A stretch of DNA of 64,000 nucleotides from Bradyrhizobium sp. 1. Its GTDB lineage: Bacteria; Pseudomonadota; Alphaproteobacteria; Rhizobiales; Xanthobacteraceae. This document shows, piece after piece, positions 1 to 10,532 of the stretch. The position numbers were made by a program, and so were the translations under genes. The notes under the pieces were generated by a model. The model searched no databases and was not told where the DNA came from. It saw only the letters and a program-made list of their open reading frames with translations. The stretch is from positions 679,917-743,916 of the forward strand of contig NZ_JADPJH010000022.1 in the NCBI RefSeq assembly GCF_023073315.1. Reading direction: 5' to 3'. Numbering within the stretch: position 1 is the stretch's first letter; the number at the start of each line of letters is the position of its first letter.

Positions 1-731
1 TGCTGCGGGATGTTGAGCACCAGCGCGCCCATCAGGAAGCGCACCACGTGGGGGAACTGGCTGGTGGTCCACAGCGTGAAGCGGTCGGTGCCGGGCTCAT
101 ACTCCGCGACCGCCGCGCGCGGCTCCATCGGATTGCCGATCAGGCGGTTGTTGACGAGACTGAGCTTTGCGACATGCGCCGCCTTGCGGAATGCGGTCTC
201 GACCGCGGCCTTGTCGCCAAGCTCCCAGTCGCAGCAGATGTTGTTGGGCACGTCGTCGAACAATTGCGGCGCACCAGGCCGCACAGCTTCGAGCACGCCA
301 ACGACCGAGGGCAGCACCTCATAGTCGACACTCAGCAGCTCGGCCGCAGCATTCGCCTGCTCCGGCGTCTCCGCGATGACGAAAGCGACCATGTCGCCGA
401 CGAAGCGCACCTTGCCCTGCGCCAGCATCGGGAACGGCGGCTCCTTCATCGGCACACCCTGAGCGTCCGAGATGCCCCAGCCGCAAGGCAGCGAGCCAAG
501 CTTGTCGGCCGCAACATCCTCGCCGGTCAGCACCGCGATGACACCGGGTGCAGCCAGCACCGCGCTCTTATCGATGCCGCGCAGCACCGCATGTCCGTGC
601 GGCGAGCGCACGAACACGCCCGCCGTCATTCCGGGACGCTTGATGTCCGAAACGTAATTGCCGCGGCCGGTGAGGAAGCGCTGATCTTCCTTGCGTTTCG
701 GTGAGGCGCCGATGCCGATCACATTGCCCAT
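1..731 (-). CDS. xanthine dehydrogenase family, molybdopterin-binding (large) subunit, partial
   Basis: This is the N-terminal 243 codons of a CoxL/XdhB-type molybdenum hydroxylase; the rest lies off the left edge. The protein opens MGNVIGIGASPKRKEDQRFL and continues with TGRGNYVSDIKRPG, the usual start of the aldehyde oxidase/xanthine dehydrogenase a/b hammerhead domain, with FVRSPHGHAVL and GKVRFVGDMVAFVIAET further on. The active-site and cofactor loops would be in the missing part, so substrate cannot be read. The ATG lies 2 nt after the stop of the 2Fe-2S subunit and has a GGGAGA ribosome site, so the two are co-transcribed. In this family the large subunit holds Mo-pterin and hydroxylates the substrate, passing electrons through the small subunit. 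Confidence 0.88.
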   Translation of the reverse strand, partial: MGNVIGIGASPKRKEDQRFLTGRGNYVSDIKRPGMTAGVFVRSPHGHAVLRGIDKSAVLAAPGVIAVLTGEDVAADKLGSLPCGWGISDAQGVPMKEPPFPMLAQGKVRFVGDMVAFVIAETPEQANAAAELLSVDYEVLPSVVGVLEAVRPGAPQLFDDVPNNICCDWELGDKAAVETAFRKAAHVAKLSLVNNRLIGNPMEPRAAVAEYEPGTDRFTLWTTSQFPHVVRFLMGALVLNIPQ

Positions 732-733
732 GG

Positions 734-1225
<492 letters not shown>

Positions 1226-1246
1226 GCTCCTGTGCGCGACGGGTCT

Positions 1247-2361
<1,115 letters not shown>

Positions 2362-2365
<4 letters not shown>

Positions 2366-3252
2366 CCTCTTACCCGGCTGCCGCGCTTCTTCTGGATCAG
2401 CACGATGCTGCCGAGGCTGGCGCCGATGACGATGAAGGAAACGATGGTGGTCACCGTACCCAGCGCGTAGAGCGAGGGCGAGGTGACGTTCAGCGTCATG
2501 CTCCAGATTTCCAGCGGCAGCGTATTGAGGGAGCCTGCGGTCTGGAGACTGCGCGCGAACTCGTCATACGACAGCGTGAAGCCGAACAGCGCGACGGCGA
2601 CGAGGCCGGGCGCGAGCACCGTAATCATCACCAGCCGGATCGACTGCCAGCGGCTGGCGCCGAGATCGTAGGCCGCTTCCTCCCAGACGTGGTCGAAGCG
2701 CGACATCACCGCGAACATCACGAGCACGCCAAACGGCAGTGTCCAGGACAGCTGCGCGCCCAGCGCCGAGGTGTACCAGCTCGCGTTGAGGCCCAGCGCC
2801 TGGAACAGGAGCCCGGTGCCGAGGCCGAGCACGAGACCGGGCGCGACCAGACTGCCGATCATCATGTAGAAAACAAACGTGTCGCCGCAAAAGCGCTTCC
2901 GAAAGCCGAGCCCGGCGAGGAACGAGACCGCCACCGTGATGATGGTGACGATGACGGCCAGCTTGATCGAGCGGTCGAATGAGCCCTTGACGTCGCCGGT
3001 CCGCACCTGGGTGAAGAGGTCGACGAACCAGTGCAGCGAGTGGCCCTTCATCGGGAAAACGAGGCCGCCGCGGATGTCCTGGAACGACAGGATGTAGATG
3101 CAGAACATCGGACCGTAGAGCGCGATCACGTAAAGCGAAAACAGCGTCGCCAGCACGTAGAACGTCCAGGGACGTCCGCCTTTGCTCGGCGCGATCGCCT
3201 TGGTCGTCTCGGGCGCGACACTGTCGGGCATGTCGGCGAGAACCGCGCTCAT
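2362..3252 (-). CDS. ABC transporter permease, PotC-like
   Basis: This is a 296-residue inner-membrane permease with about six hydrophobic segments and a binding-protein-dependent permease EAA loop (EEAAYDLGASRWQSIRLVMI). The start MSAVLADMPDSVAP was chosen because its ATG overlaps the stop of the preceding permease as ATGA, a typical translational-coupling arrangement. A longer reading frame extends upstream but runs through the other permease in the wrong frame. It pairs with the PotB-like permease to form the channel of this importer. Confidence 0.92.
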
Positions 3253-4139
3253 CGCGTGATCTCCTGCCGGATGTCGACGGTGCGCAGGATCAACGAGACG
3301 ATGGCCACCAGCACCAGGGTCAGCAGCACGGCGCTCGCGGCTGCGGTCGGATATTGCAACACGCCGACGTCCTCGTAGAACGCGCTGACCACCGAGGCCG
3401 AGCCGCCGCCGGACATCACCTTGACCACGAAGAAGTCGCCCATCACGATCGAGACCACGAAAATGGTGCCGAGCGCGATGCCGCTCTTGGACATCGGCAC
3501 CACGATCAGGCGCATGATGTCGAATCGGCTGGCACCGGCATCGATCGCGGCTTCGATCAGCTTCTTGTCGATCCGCGCCATGGAGTTGAAGATCGGCACG
3601 ATCATGAAGATCGTGAGCTGGTGGACATAGGCGATGACCACCGCGAGATCGGAGAACAGCAGCACCTCCAGCGGCTGGCGGATCACGCCGAGTGCCAGCA
3701 GCGCCTGATTGATCAGGCCTTCCTTGCCGAGCAGTGGAATCCAGGAAATCATCCGGATGATGTTCGAGGTCCAGAACGGCACCGTGCAAAGCAGGAACAG
3801 GCCGATCGCAAGCAGCTGGTTGCGGACGTGGAAGACGAGGAAATAGGCGACGAAGAAGCCGATGATCAGCGTGAAGACCCAGGTTAGCGCCGTGAACTTG
3901 ATGGTCGCCAGATACAGTTTTAGCGTCAGCGCCGAATGCAGCACATCGATGTAGCTCGCCAGCGTGAAATCGGGCGTGAGCCCGCCAAAACCGTCGGTGG
4001 CGAAGAAGCTCGCGGCAAGCACCACCAGGATCGGCGCCACGAAGAACGGCACCAGCACCAGAACCAGCGGCGACACGTAAAGCCAACCGGCGAGATTTGC
4101 GCGTGGTGGAGTTTGAGCTGAACTTGGACTTGGCTGCAT
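3249..4139 (-). CDS. ABC transporter permease, PotB-like
   Basis: This 296-residue permease starts MQPSPSSAQTPPRANLAGWL and has a long first hydrophobic segment (LYVSPLVLVLVPFFVAPILV) and an EAA-type loop (EAAIDAGASRFDIMRLIVVP), as in PotB/CysT-type subunits. A longer GTG start at 4184 is possible, but the extra residues are charged and would lie in the hairpin that follows the binding-protein gene. The 83-nt gap to the binding protein with its stem-loop suggests lower expression of the membrane parts than of the binding protein. Confidence 0.92.
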   Translation of the reverse strand: MQPSPSSAQTPPRANLAGWLYVSPLVLVLVPFFVAPILVVLAASFFATDGFGGLTPDFTLASYIDVLHSALTLKLYLATIKFTALTWVFTLIIGFFVAYFLVFHVRNQLLAIGLFLLCTVPFWTSNIIRMISWIPLLGKEGLINQALLALGVIRQPLEVLLFSDLAVVIAYVHQLTIFMIVPIFNSMARIDKKLIEAAIDAGASRFDIMRLIVVPMSKSGIALGTIFVVSIVMGDFFVVKVMSGGGSASVVSAFYEDVGVLQYPTAAASAVLLTLVLVAIVSLILRTVDIRQEITR

Positions 4140-4170
4140 GTCAGCGAACGCCTCGAAGTCTATCTTGTCG

Positions 4171-4194
4171 CACCGGCGCGTCACGGCGCCGGTG
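4171..4194 (-). terminator. stem-loop between binding-protein and permease genes
   Basis: CACCGGCGC and GCGCCGGTG form a perfect 9-bp stem around a 6-nt loop. It lies 28 nt after the binding-protein stop (4222) and before the permease ATG (4139). There is no T run, so it looks more like an mRNA-stabilising or attenuating hairpin than a strong terminator. Such hairpins commonly raise the amount of binding protein relative to permease in ABC operons. Confidence 0.6.
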
Positions 4195-4221
4195 CATCGT
4201 TCAAATCAGGCAAAGCAGGTT

Positions 4222-5571
4222 TCACGCCACCTTGAAGTCGTTCCAGCGCTTGTTCATGTAGGCGGCCTCGTCCATCAGCGTGTTCCAGCACGAGATGTTC
4301 TTGACGCGGTCGAGGAACGAGCCGCCGTCACGCTTGGTGCCGGCCTTCTCCATCGGCACGCCATAGGGATCGTTGATGACTTCAGGCGCGGGCTTGCCGT
4401 CGTACCAGAAGTCCCATTCGGCCGCGGTCAGGAATTTCTTCGCGGTCGACGGCACCGGGCTGTAATAGCCGTAGCGTCCGACAAAGCCGCCCTGCCAGCC
4501 CGACAGATACCAGTTGAGATATTCGTAGGCGGCATCGAGCTTCTTGCCGGAGAGATGTTTCATCAGGCCCATGCCGTTGCACCAACCGCGATAGCCTTCC
4601 TTGCCGTTCTTGACGTTGACAGGCGCGTAGACGCAGGGGATTTCCTTGACGCGGACGGCGGCGACCGCCGGCGACCACATCGACTGGATCACCACTTCGC
4701 CTGCGGCCATCAGCTGCACCGACTGGTCGAAGGTGGTCCAGGTCGCGCGGAACTGGCCCTGCTTCTTCAGCTCGATCAGCTTGTTGCAGGTGAAGTCGAT
4801 TTCCTCCTTGGTCATGTTGCCCTTGTTGCCGTACTTGATCAGCCCGGCGCTTTCGAAGCAGAGCGCGGCATCCATGATGCCGATCGCGGGCACGTCGAGG
4901 ATCGCGGCCTTGCCCTTGAATTTTGGATCGATCAAATCCTTCCACTCGGTCACTTCATGACCGACGAGATCGGGGCGATAGCCGATGGAGTCGGCGTTGT
5001 AGACCTGCGGCAGGAAGGTCGCCCATTCCGTGACGCCGTCATTCAAATCGGTTGAATCCGGCTTCGCGATATACATCGCCTCATAGGGCGAGATGCCCTG
5101 GCGCGGGATCTTGTGGCCGTCGATCTCGCCCTTGGTGAAGATCGGCAGGATGTTGTCGAACTCCTTGATCTTCTTGACCTCGATACCCTGGATCACAGAA
5201 CGCTTGGCGGCGAGCTTGGCCTGCCAACCCTCGAGATCGGCGATGTCGACCGTATTTGGCTGGCTTATGAAGCGATTGATGGCGGCGGAGGTGTCGAGAT
5301 TCTGCATCGTCACCTTGAAGCCAAGGTCCTTGGCCGCCTGATCGCCGATGGCCTTCACCACCGAATAGGACACGCCGACATGGCGCAGCTCGATGTCCTT
5401 GATTTCCTGCGCCCAGATGGTCGGGAATCCGCGGATCGCGTCCGACCCAGCGGCGGCGCCCGCAACGGCGGCCGCCCCCTTCAACAGTGTGCGCCGGCTC
5501 AGTTTTTTCGTCGACTTCGCTGACGTTCCCGCCGGATCGGAAATGAATGTCCTCTTAGCCCCATCAGACAT
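4222..5571 (-). CDS. ABC transporter substrate-binding protein, PotD/extracellular family 1, Tat-exported
   Basis: This 449-residue periplasmic binding protein has a long N-terminus with a twin-arginine motif (SRRTLLKG) followed by an alanine-rich hydrophobic stretch and an AxA-like end before DAIRGFPTIWAQE, so it is probably exported folded through Tat. The mature part resembles family-1 solute-binding proteins of the spermidine/putrescine group. The gene leads an operon with two permeases, the ATPase and a molybdenum hydroxylase. The ligand is unknown; polyamine is the family default, but the hydroxylase suggests an N-heterocycle or aldehyde-like compound. Confidence 0.92.
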   Translation of the reverse strand: MSDGAKRTFISDPAGTSAKSTKKLSRRTLLKGAAAVAGAAAGSDAIRGFPTIWAQEIKDIELRHVGVSYSVVKAIGDQAAKDLGFKVTMQNLDTSAAINRFISQPNTVDIADLEGWQAKLAAKRSVIQGIEVKKIKEFDNILPIFTKGEIDGHKIPRQGISPYEAMYIAKPDSTDLNDGVTEWATFLPQVYNADSIGYRPDLVGHEVTEWKDLIDPKFKGKAAILDVPAIGIMDAALCFESAGLIKYGNKGNMTKEEIDFTCNKLIELKKQGQFRATWTTFDQSVQLMAAGEVVIQSMWSPAVAAVRVKEIPCVYAPVNVKNGKEGYRGWCNGMGLMKHLSGKKLDAAYEYLNWYLSGWQGGFVGRYGYYSPVPSTAKKFLTAAEWDFWYDGKPAPEVINDPYGVPMEKAGTKRDGGSFLDRVKNISCWNTLMDEAAYMNKRWNDFKVA

Positions 5572-5898
5572 GGCAACCCTCGTTGGCTACGATGAACGCT
5601 CGCACCGGTCGCCATTGACCGGCTGCTTATGTGATCAGTTGCGCGCGAAGCTAGGGGCAGGATTTTGCGAAGTAAAATTGGAAGTAAAAATCCGCCGCAT
5701 AAACGCGGCTAATGGATCAGGCCGCTGCATCGGCTTTTGGCAACCCGCATAAGAAGACGTCAGGACGTGCATACAAGGCTGTGCGAACGACCGTGCGGGC
5801 CCGTTCACGCGGCAAGAGTGGTCGGATTTGCGACACGGATTGCCGCAACGTTGTGCGCGGCGGGCGCCTGCGACGAAGCCGCGCGCCGCCGACCGATG
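5572..5898. other. intergenic region upstream of the ABC/hydroxylase operon
   Basis: About 330 nt lie between the MFS gene stop and the binding-protein start. No gene was recognised. It contains an AT-richer patch with two copies of GAAGTAAAA (5669-5677 and 5681-5689, 12-nt period), which could be an operator for the operon that starts at 5571. The rest shows nothing definite. Confidence 0.4.
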
Positions 5899-7200
5899 TC
5901 AGGACTTCAGCGCATCCTTCGCCGTTTCCGGCGCCATCAATGTCGCGATGATCGTGATAATCGACAGTGCGATGATGTAGACCGACACCGGCCAGTACGA
6001 GCCGGCCCATGCCAGCAATGCGGTTGCGATCAACGGCGAGAAGCCGCCGCTCAGCGCAGCCGCGACGTTGGCACCGAGCGATGCGCCGCTGTAGCGCACC
6101 TGGGTGCGGAACAGCTCCGGCATGAACGCGGCCTTCGGCCCGAACAGCAGCGCGTGCGTCAGCGTCATCGTGACGACGAGAGCGAAAGTGATCAGCGCCG
6201 GCTCTTTGGTGTCGAGGAACCAGAATAGCGGAAACGCCAGCGCCACCGAGAACACGCCGCCGGCGAGATACAGCGCCTTGCGGCCAAAAATGTCGGAGAG
6301 CCAGCCGGCGAGCGGCAGTGTCGCGAACTCGACGATCGCGGCATAGACCACGGCATTCAGGATCACCTGCCGTGGCAGGCCGAGTTTTGTGGTGGCGTAG
6401 ACCACGGTGAAGACGGTGAGGAGATAAGCGAGCCCGACCTCCGACACCGTGATGCCGACCGCGAGCAGAAAACTGCGCCAGTCGCGGCGCAGCACTTCCA
6501 TCACCGGCTGCGCCAGCACTTCCTTGCGCTCGACCACGTCCTTGAAGTGCGGCGTCTCGGCGAGCCTCAGCCGCACGATGAAGCCGACGCCGACCAGCAG
6601 AATGCTGATCCAGAACGGCACGCGCCAGCCCCAGCTCATGAAGTCGGCCTCGGGCAATTGCGTCATCAGGGCAAAGATGCCGGTGGAGGCGGCAACGCCG
6701 ACGGGAAAGCCGATCTGCACCAGGCTGCCGTAGAAGCCGCGGCGGTTTCCCGCATGCTCGATCACCATCACGACGGCGCCGCTCCATTCGCCGCCGAGCC
6801 CGATGCCCTGGATGAACCGCAGCATGATGAGGAAAATCGGCGCCCAGACGCCGATCTGGCCGTAGGTCGGGAGGCAGCCGATCAGGAAGGTGCCGAGCCC
6901 CATCGCGATCATGGTCGCAACCAGCATCTTCTTGCGACCGAGCCGGTCGCCGTAATGCCCAATGATCGCACCGCCGATCGGCCGCGCCACGAAGCCGACC
7001 GCATAGGTCGAGAACGCCGCCAGCGTCCCGACGAAGGGATCGAAAGTCGGGAAGAACAGCTTGTTCAGCACCAGCGCGGCGGCCGTGCCGTAGATCAGGA
7101 AATCGTACCACTCGATCGCAGTACCGAGCGCGCTCGCCCACACCACATGCGCCGTCGTCGATTTCTCCGCCGAAGCAGAGACCCCCGTTGCTGCCGTCAT
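5899..7200 (-). CDS. MFS transporter, metabolite:H+ symporter (ProP/ShiA-like) family
   Basis: This 433-residue protein has the MHS-family fingerprint: ASALGTAIEWYDFLIYGTAA at the first membrane helix, then GHYGDRLGRKKMLV in the 2-3 loop, and GLGGEWSGAVVM in helix 5. About twelve hydrophobic segments are visible. The family imports organic acids, betaines, shikimate and similar compounds with protons. The ATG at 7200 was preferred to a GTG at 7212 because GGGG lies 6 nt upstream of it. The gene stands alone or is the first gene before the ABC operon (327-nt gap). Substrate cannot be told. Confidence 0.92.
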   Translation of the reverse strand: MTAATGVSASAEKSTTAHVVWASALGTAIEWYDFLIYGTAAALVLNKLFFPTFDPFVGTLAAFSTYAVGFVARPIGGAIIGHYGDRLGRKKMLVATMIAMGLGTFLIGCLPTYGQIGVWAPIFLIMLRFIQGIGLGGEWSGAVVMVIEHAGNRRGFYGSLVQIGFPVGVAASTGIFALMTQLPEADFMSWGWRVPFWISILLVGVGFIVRLRLAETPHFKDVVERKEVLAQPVMEVLRRDWRSFLLAVGITVSEVGLAYLLTVFTVVYATTKLGLPRQVILNAVVYAAIVEFATLPLAGWLSDIFGRKALYLAGGVFSVALAFPLFWFLDTKEPALITFALVVTMTLTHALLFGPKAAFMPELFRTQVRYSGASLGANVAAALSGGFSPLIATALLAWAGSYWPVSVYIIALSIITIIATLMAPETAKDALKS

Positions 7201-7322
7201 GCCACGCCCCACAGATTCCAGCGGGCATCATGGCCAATCGGGATGCTGGTTGCAACCTGCGGAGGTGTTTGCTCTGACCAGGATCACAGCGCGATGCTTT
7301 TGCACCCCACTGCTCCCACACC

Positions 7323-7410
7323 CGTCATTGCGAGGAGCCCTTGCGACGAAGCAATCCAGACTCTCCGCGGAAAAAGTCTGGATTGCTCCGCTGCGCTCTT
7401 GAAGCAGTCG
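7323..7410. repeat. palindromic intergenic repeat (REP/BIME-like)
   Basis: The core is a perfect 12-bp inverted repeat, GCAATCCAGACT (7351-7362) and AGTCTGGATTGC (7375-7386), with a 12-nt spacer containing CCGCGG. It is flanked by CGTCATTGCGAGGAG on the left and GCTCCGCTGCGCTCTTG on the right. I recognise this style of sequence from Bradyrhizobium and Rhodopseudomonas intergenic DNA, where it is dispersed in many copies. Only one copy is in this window. Confidence 0.75.
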
Positions 7411-7473
7411 CGCGCATTTTTCCGCGACGTTGTCCCGGCGACCGTGGAACCCAGCCGAATCCACAATTCGCCA

Positions 7474-7503
7474 TTGACAAACTAATTCGCTAATATCTAA
7501 TCA
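7474..7503 (+). promoter_or_regulatory. candidate sigma-70 promoter for the LIV-type binding protein
   Basis: TTGACA (7474-7479) is followed after 18 nt by TAATCA (7498-7503) in an AT-rich stretch unusual for this DNA. It lies 52 nt before the start codon at 7556. Other -10 choices within TAATATCTAATC are possible. Confidence 0.45.
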
Positions 7504-7555
7504 CAGTCAGAATAACCGGCCGCGCCAAGCGGCCCATAAAAGAGAGGGAACGACG

Positions 7556-8770
7556 ATGAGAGGGTTTTTGGCCTGCGCCATGCTCGCGGCCATGACTTCG
7601 GCTGCCATGACCACAGTCGCGAACGCGCAAGTCTCCGACGACGCGGTGCGGATCGGCGTGCTGACGGACCTGTCGAGCTGGGGCCGCGACAACAGCGGGC
7701 CGGGCTCGGTCGAAGCCGCAAAAATGGCGGTGGAGGAATTCGGGCCGACCGTGCTCGGCAAGCCGATCGAGATCATCAGCGCCGACCACCAGATGAAGAC
7801 CGACGTCGGCGTGCAGATCGTGCGCGGCTGGTTCGACAACGGCAAGGTCGACGCCGTTGTCGACATCCCCAATTCCGGCATCGCGATCGCCGTGCACAAC
7901 ATGGTGCGCGAGCGCAACAAGATCGCGCTGCTCTCCGGGCCCGGCGCAAGCTCGCTCACCGACGAGCTGTGCAGCCCGAACACAGTGCACTTCACCTACG
8001 ACACCTACGCGCTGTCCAAGGTGACGGCCTCTGCCGTGATCAAGGAAGGCGGAAAGTCCTGGTACTTCATCACCGCCGACTACGCCTTCGGCCAGCAGCT
8101 CGAAAAGGACGCGACCCGCTTCATCAACGAGATGGGCGGCAAGGTGCTCGGCGGCGTCAAGCATCCGACCAACACCGCTGACTTCTCCTCGTTCGCGCTG
8201 CAGGCGCAGAGCTCGAAGGCCGACGTGGTCGCCTTCGCCAATGCCGGCCAGGACACCGACAACGCCATCAAGCAGTCCGGCGAGTTCGGCCTGGTTCAGG
8301 GCGGCCAGAAGCTCGTTGGCCTCCTGATGTTCGACACCGACGTGCATGCGGTCGGCCTCAAGGCTGCGCAGGGCACCTACATGACCACGGCTTCCTACTG
8401 GAACATGGACGAGGCAACCCGCGCATGGTCCAAGAAGTTCTACGAGCGGACCAAGGTGATGCCGACCATGATCCACACTGGCGTTTACGGCTCGGTGCTG
8501 CATTATCTCAAGGGCATCAAGGCTGCCGGCACCGATGATCCCGCCAAGGTGATGGCCAAGATGCGCGAGCTGCCGATCGAGGATACCTTCGTCCATGGCG
8601 GCAAGCTGCGCGAGGACGGCCGCGTCATCCGCGACATGTATCTGGCCAAGGTGAAGTCGCCCGAGCAGTCCAAAGAACCCTGGGATTATCTGGAGATCGT
8701 CAAGACTGTGAAGGGCGAGGACGCCTTCCGCCCGGTCTCCGAATCCAAATGTCCGCTCTTGAAGAAGTGA
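7556..8770 (+). CDS. ABC transporter substrate-binding protein, branched-chain amino acid (LivJ) family
   Basis: This 404-residue protein has a Sec signal peptide (MRGFLACAMLAAMTSAAMTT, cleavage probably after ANA) and the family-6 periplasmic fold seen in VRIGVLTDLSSWGRDNSGPG and SWYFITADYAFGQQLEKDA. In Bradyrhizobium such proteins bind amino acids, aromatic acids and many other small molecules. GAGGGA precedes the ATG. No LIV permease or ATPase gene is nearby, so it must use a transporter encoded elsewhere or act as a sensor. It is 7 nt from the flavoprotein gene and shares its transcript, so its ligand is probably that enzyme's substrate. Confidence 0.93.
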   Translation: MRGFLACAMLAAMTSAAMTTVANAQVSDDAVRIGVLTDLSSWGRDNSGPGSVEAAKMAVEEFGPTVLGKPIEIISADHQMKTDVGVQIVRGWFDNGKVDAVVDIPNSGIAIAVHNMVRERNKIALLSGPGASSLTDELCSPNTVHFTYDTYALSKVTASAVIKEGGKSWYFITADYAFGQQLEKDATRFINEMGGKVLGGVKHPTNTADFSSFALQAQSSKADVVAFANAGQDTDNAIKQSGEFGLVQGGQKLVGLLMFDTDVHAVGLKAAQGTYMTTASYWNMDEATRAWSKKFYERTKVMPTMIHTGVYGSVLHYLKGIKAAGTDDPAKVMAKMRELPIEDTFVHGGKLREDGRVIRDMYLAKVKSPEQSKEPWDYLEIVKTVKGEDAFRPVSESKCPLLKK

Positions 8771-8777
8771 GGCCCGC

Positions 8778-10511
8778 ATGACCAGCAACGAGCGCAACGC
8801 AAGCGACACATACGAGTGCGATGTGCTCGTGGCCGGATCGGGCTGCTCCGGCATGTCGGCCGCGATCACCGCGCGTTATCGCGGCCTCGACGTGCTGATC
8901 GTCGAGAAGGAGCCGCGCTTCGGCGGCACCACCGCCCGCTCCGGCGGCTGGCTGTGGATCCCCGGCACCTCGCTCGCAAAAGCTTATGGCATCGAGGAGA
9001 CACCCGAACAGGCGCGCACCTATCTGCGGCACGAGGCCGGCAACAATTTTGACGCTGCGCGCGTCGATGCTTTCTTAAGCGCCGGCCCGGAGGCAGTCGA
9101 TTTCTTCACGACCAGGACGGCGCTGCAGTTCGACATGCCGCTGGTGTTTCCGGACTATGACGCCGAAGCGCCGGGCGGCGCACAGGGCGGCCGCTCCATG
9201 GTGACGCGGCCGTTCGACGGCCGCGAGCTCGGCGACCAGATCAAGACGCTCGGCATGCCGCTGCCCGAGCTCACCGTATTCGGTATGATGCTGGGCTCCG
9301 GCAAGGAGATCATTCATTTCATGCGCGTGACGAAGTCGCTGAATTCGGCGGTTTACGTTGCCAAACGGCTGTCGCGCCACTTCATGGACGTGCTGCGCTA
9401 TGGCCGCGGCATGACGCTCACCAACGGCAATGCACTCGCCGGGCGTCTCGCCAAATCCGCGCAGGACCTCAAGATTCCGATGTGGCTGTCCGCGCCGGTG
9501 CGCGAGCTGACTGTCGAGAACGGCACTGTCACCGGCGCCATCGTTTCGCGCGAAGGACGCGACGTTCGTATCCGTGCAAGGCAAGGCGTCGTGCTCGCCT
9601 GCGGGGGCTTCCCGCATGATGTGGAACGCCGGAAAAAAATGTTTCCGCACGCGCCGACCGGCAACGAGCATTATTCGCCGGGACCGACCGGCAACACCGG
9701 CGATGGCCTGCGCCTCGCCGAAAGCGCCGGCGGACATGTCGAGGATCGCCTGCCGAATGCGGCGGCATGGGTGCCGGTGTCGCTCACCACGCGCAAGGAC
9801 GGCTCGAAGGGCGTGATGCCGCATTTCATCGATCGCGCCAAACCCGGCGTGATCGCGGTGATGCGCGACGGCAAGCGCTTTGCCAATGAGGGCAACTCCT
9901 ATCACCACTTCGTCCAGGCCATGGTCAAGGCGGCCAAGCCCGGCGAGGAGATCGCCGCGTTTCTCGTCTGCGACCACCAGGCGCTGCGAAAGTACGGCCT
10001 CGGCTGCGTGCCTCCGTTCCCGATGCCGCTGGGTCATCACCTCAAGACCGGCTACCTCATGCGCGGCGACACGCTGGAGGCGCTGGCGGCGAAGGCAGGC
10101 ATTGATGCCAAGGCCTTCACCGAGACCGTCAAGCAGTTCAATGCGACCGCACCGCAAGGCCATGACGCCGCTTTCGGCAAAGGTTCAAGAGCCTATAACC
10201 GCTACCAGGGCGACGCGATGCACGGCCCGAACCCCTGCGTCGCGCCGATCGAGAACGGTCCGTTCTACGCCATCAAAATGGTGATCGGCGATCTCGGCAC
10301 CTATGCCGGCATCGTCACCGACGAGAACGCGCGCGCGCTCGACGCCGAGGGACGGGTGATTCCCGGGCTCTACGCCGCCGGCAACGACATGGCGAGCATC
10401 ATGGGCGGCAATTATCCCGGCGCCGGCATCACGCTTGGGCCAGCGCTGACCTTCGGCTACATTGCCGGCCGACATCTCGCCGACAGCGCCGCCAAGCGCG
10501 ACGCGGCGTAA
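8778..10511 (+). CDS. FAD-dependent oxidoreductase, fumarate reductase/3-ketosteroid dehydrogenase family
   Basis: This 577-residue flavoprotein begins with a Rossmann FAD site (CDVLVAGSGCSGMSAAITAR, glycines near residues 20-25) and has the GGTTARSGGWLWIPG loop of the FAD_binding_2 family. It ends with the second FAD-contact region (PGLYAAGNDMASIMGGNYPG, then GAGITLGPALTFGYIAG). Members reduce or dehydrogenate C-C bonds next to carbonyl groups (ketosteroids, tricarballylate, fumarate). It lies in a three-gene set with a binding protein and an IclR regulator, which fits degradation of an imported small acid. The exact reaction is not known. Confidence 0.9.
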   Translation: MTSNERNASDTYECDVLVAGSGCSGMSAAITARYRGLDVLIVEKEPRFGGTTARSGGWLWIPGTSLAKAYGIEETPEQARTYLRHEAGNNFDAARVDAFLSAGPEAVDFFTTRTALQFDMPLVFPDYDAEAPGGAQGGRSMVTRPFDGRELGDQIKTLGMPLPELTVFGMMLGSGKEIIHFMRVTKSLNSAVYVAKRLSRHFMDVLRYGRGMTLTNGNALAGRLAKSAQDLKIPMWLSAPVRELTVENGTVTGAIVSREGRDVRIRARQGVVLACGGFPHDVERRKKMFPHAPTGNEHYSPGPTGNTGDGLRLAESAGGHVEDRLPNAAAWVPVSLTTRKDGSKGVMPHFIDRAKPGVIAVMRDGKRFANEGNSYHHFVQAMVKAAKPGEEIAAFLVCDHQALRKYGLGCVPPFPMPLGHHLKTGYLMRGDTLEALAAKAGIDAKAFTETVKQFNATAPQGHDAAFGKGSRAYNRYQGDAMHGPNPCVAPIENGPFYAIKMVIGDLGTYAGIVTDENARALDAEGRVIPGLYAAGNDMASIMGGNYPGAGITLGPALTFGYIAGRHLADSAAKRDAA

Positions 10512-10532
10512 GCGAGCCACGCCAGGAGGCGC

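Larger units (their letters stand above)
7201..7555. other. intergenic region with repeat and promoter, MFS to binding protein
   Basis: A 355-nt divergent gap with no credible gene. It holds a palindromic repeat (7323-7410) and a promoter-like sequence just before the plus-strand binding-protein gene. The first 120 nt show nothing I can name. Confidence 0.5.
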
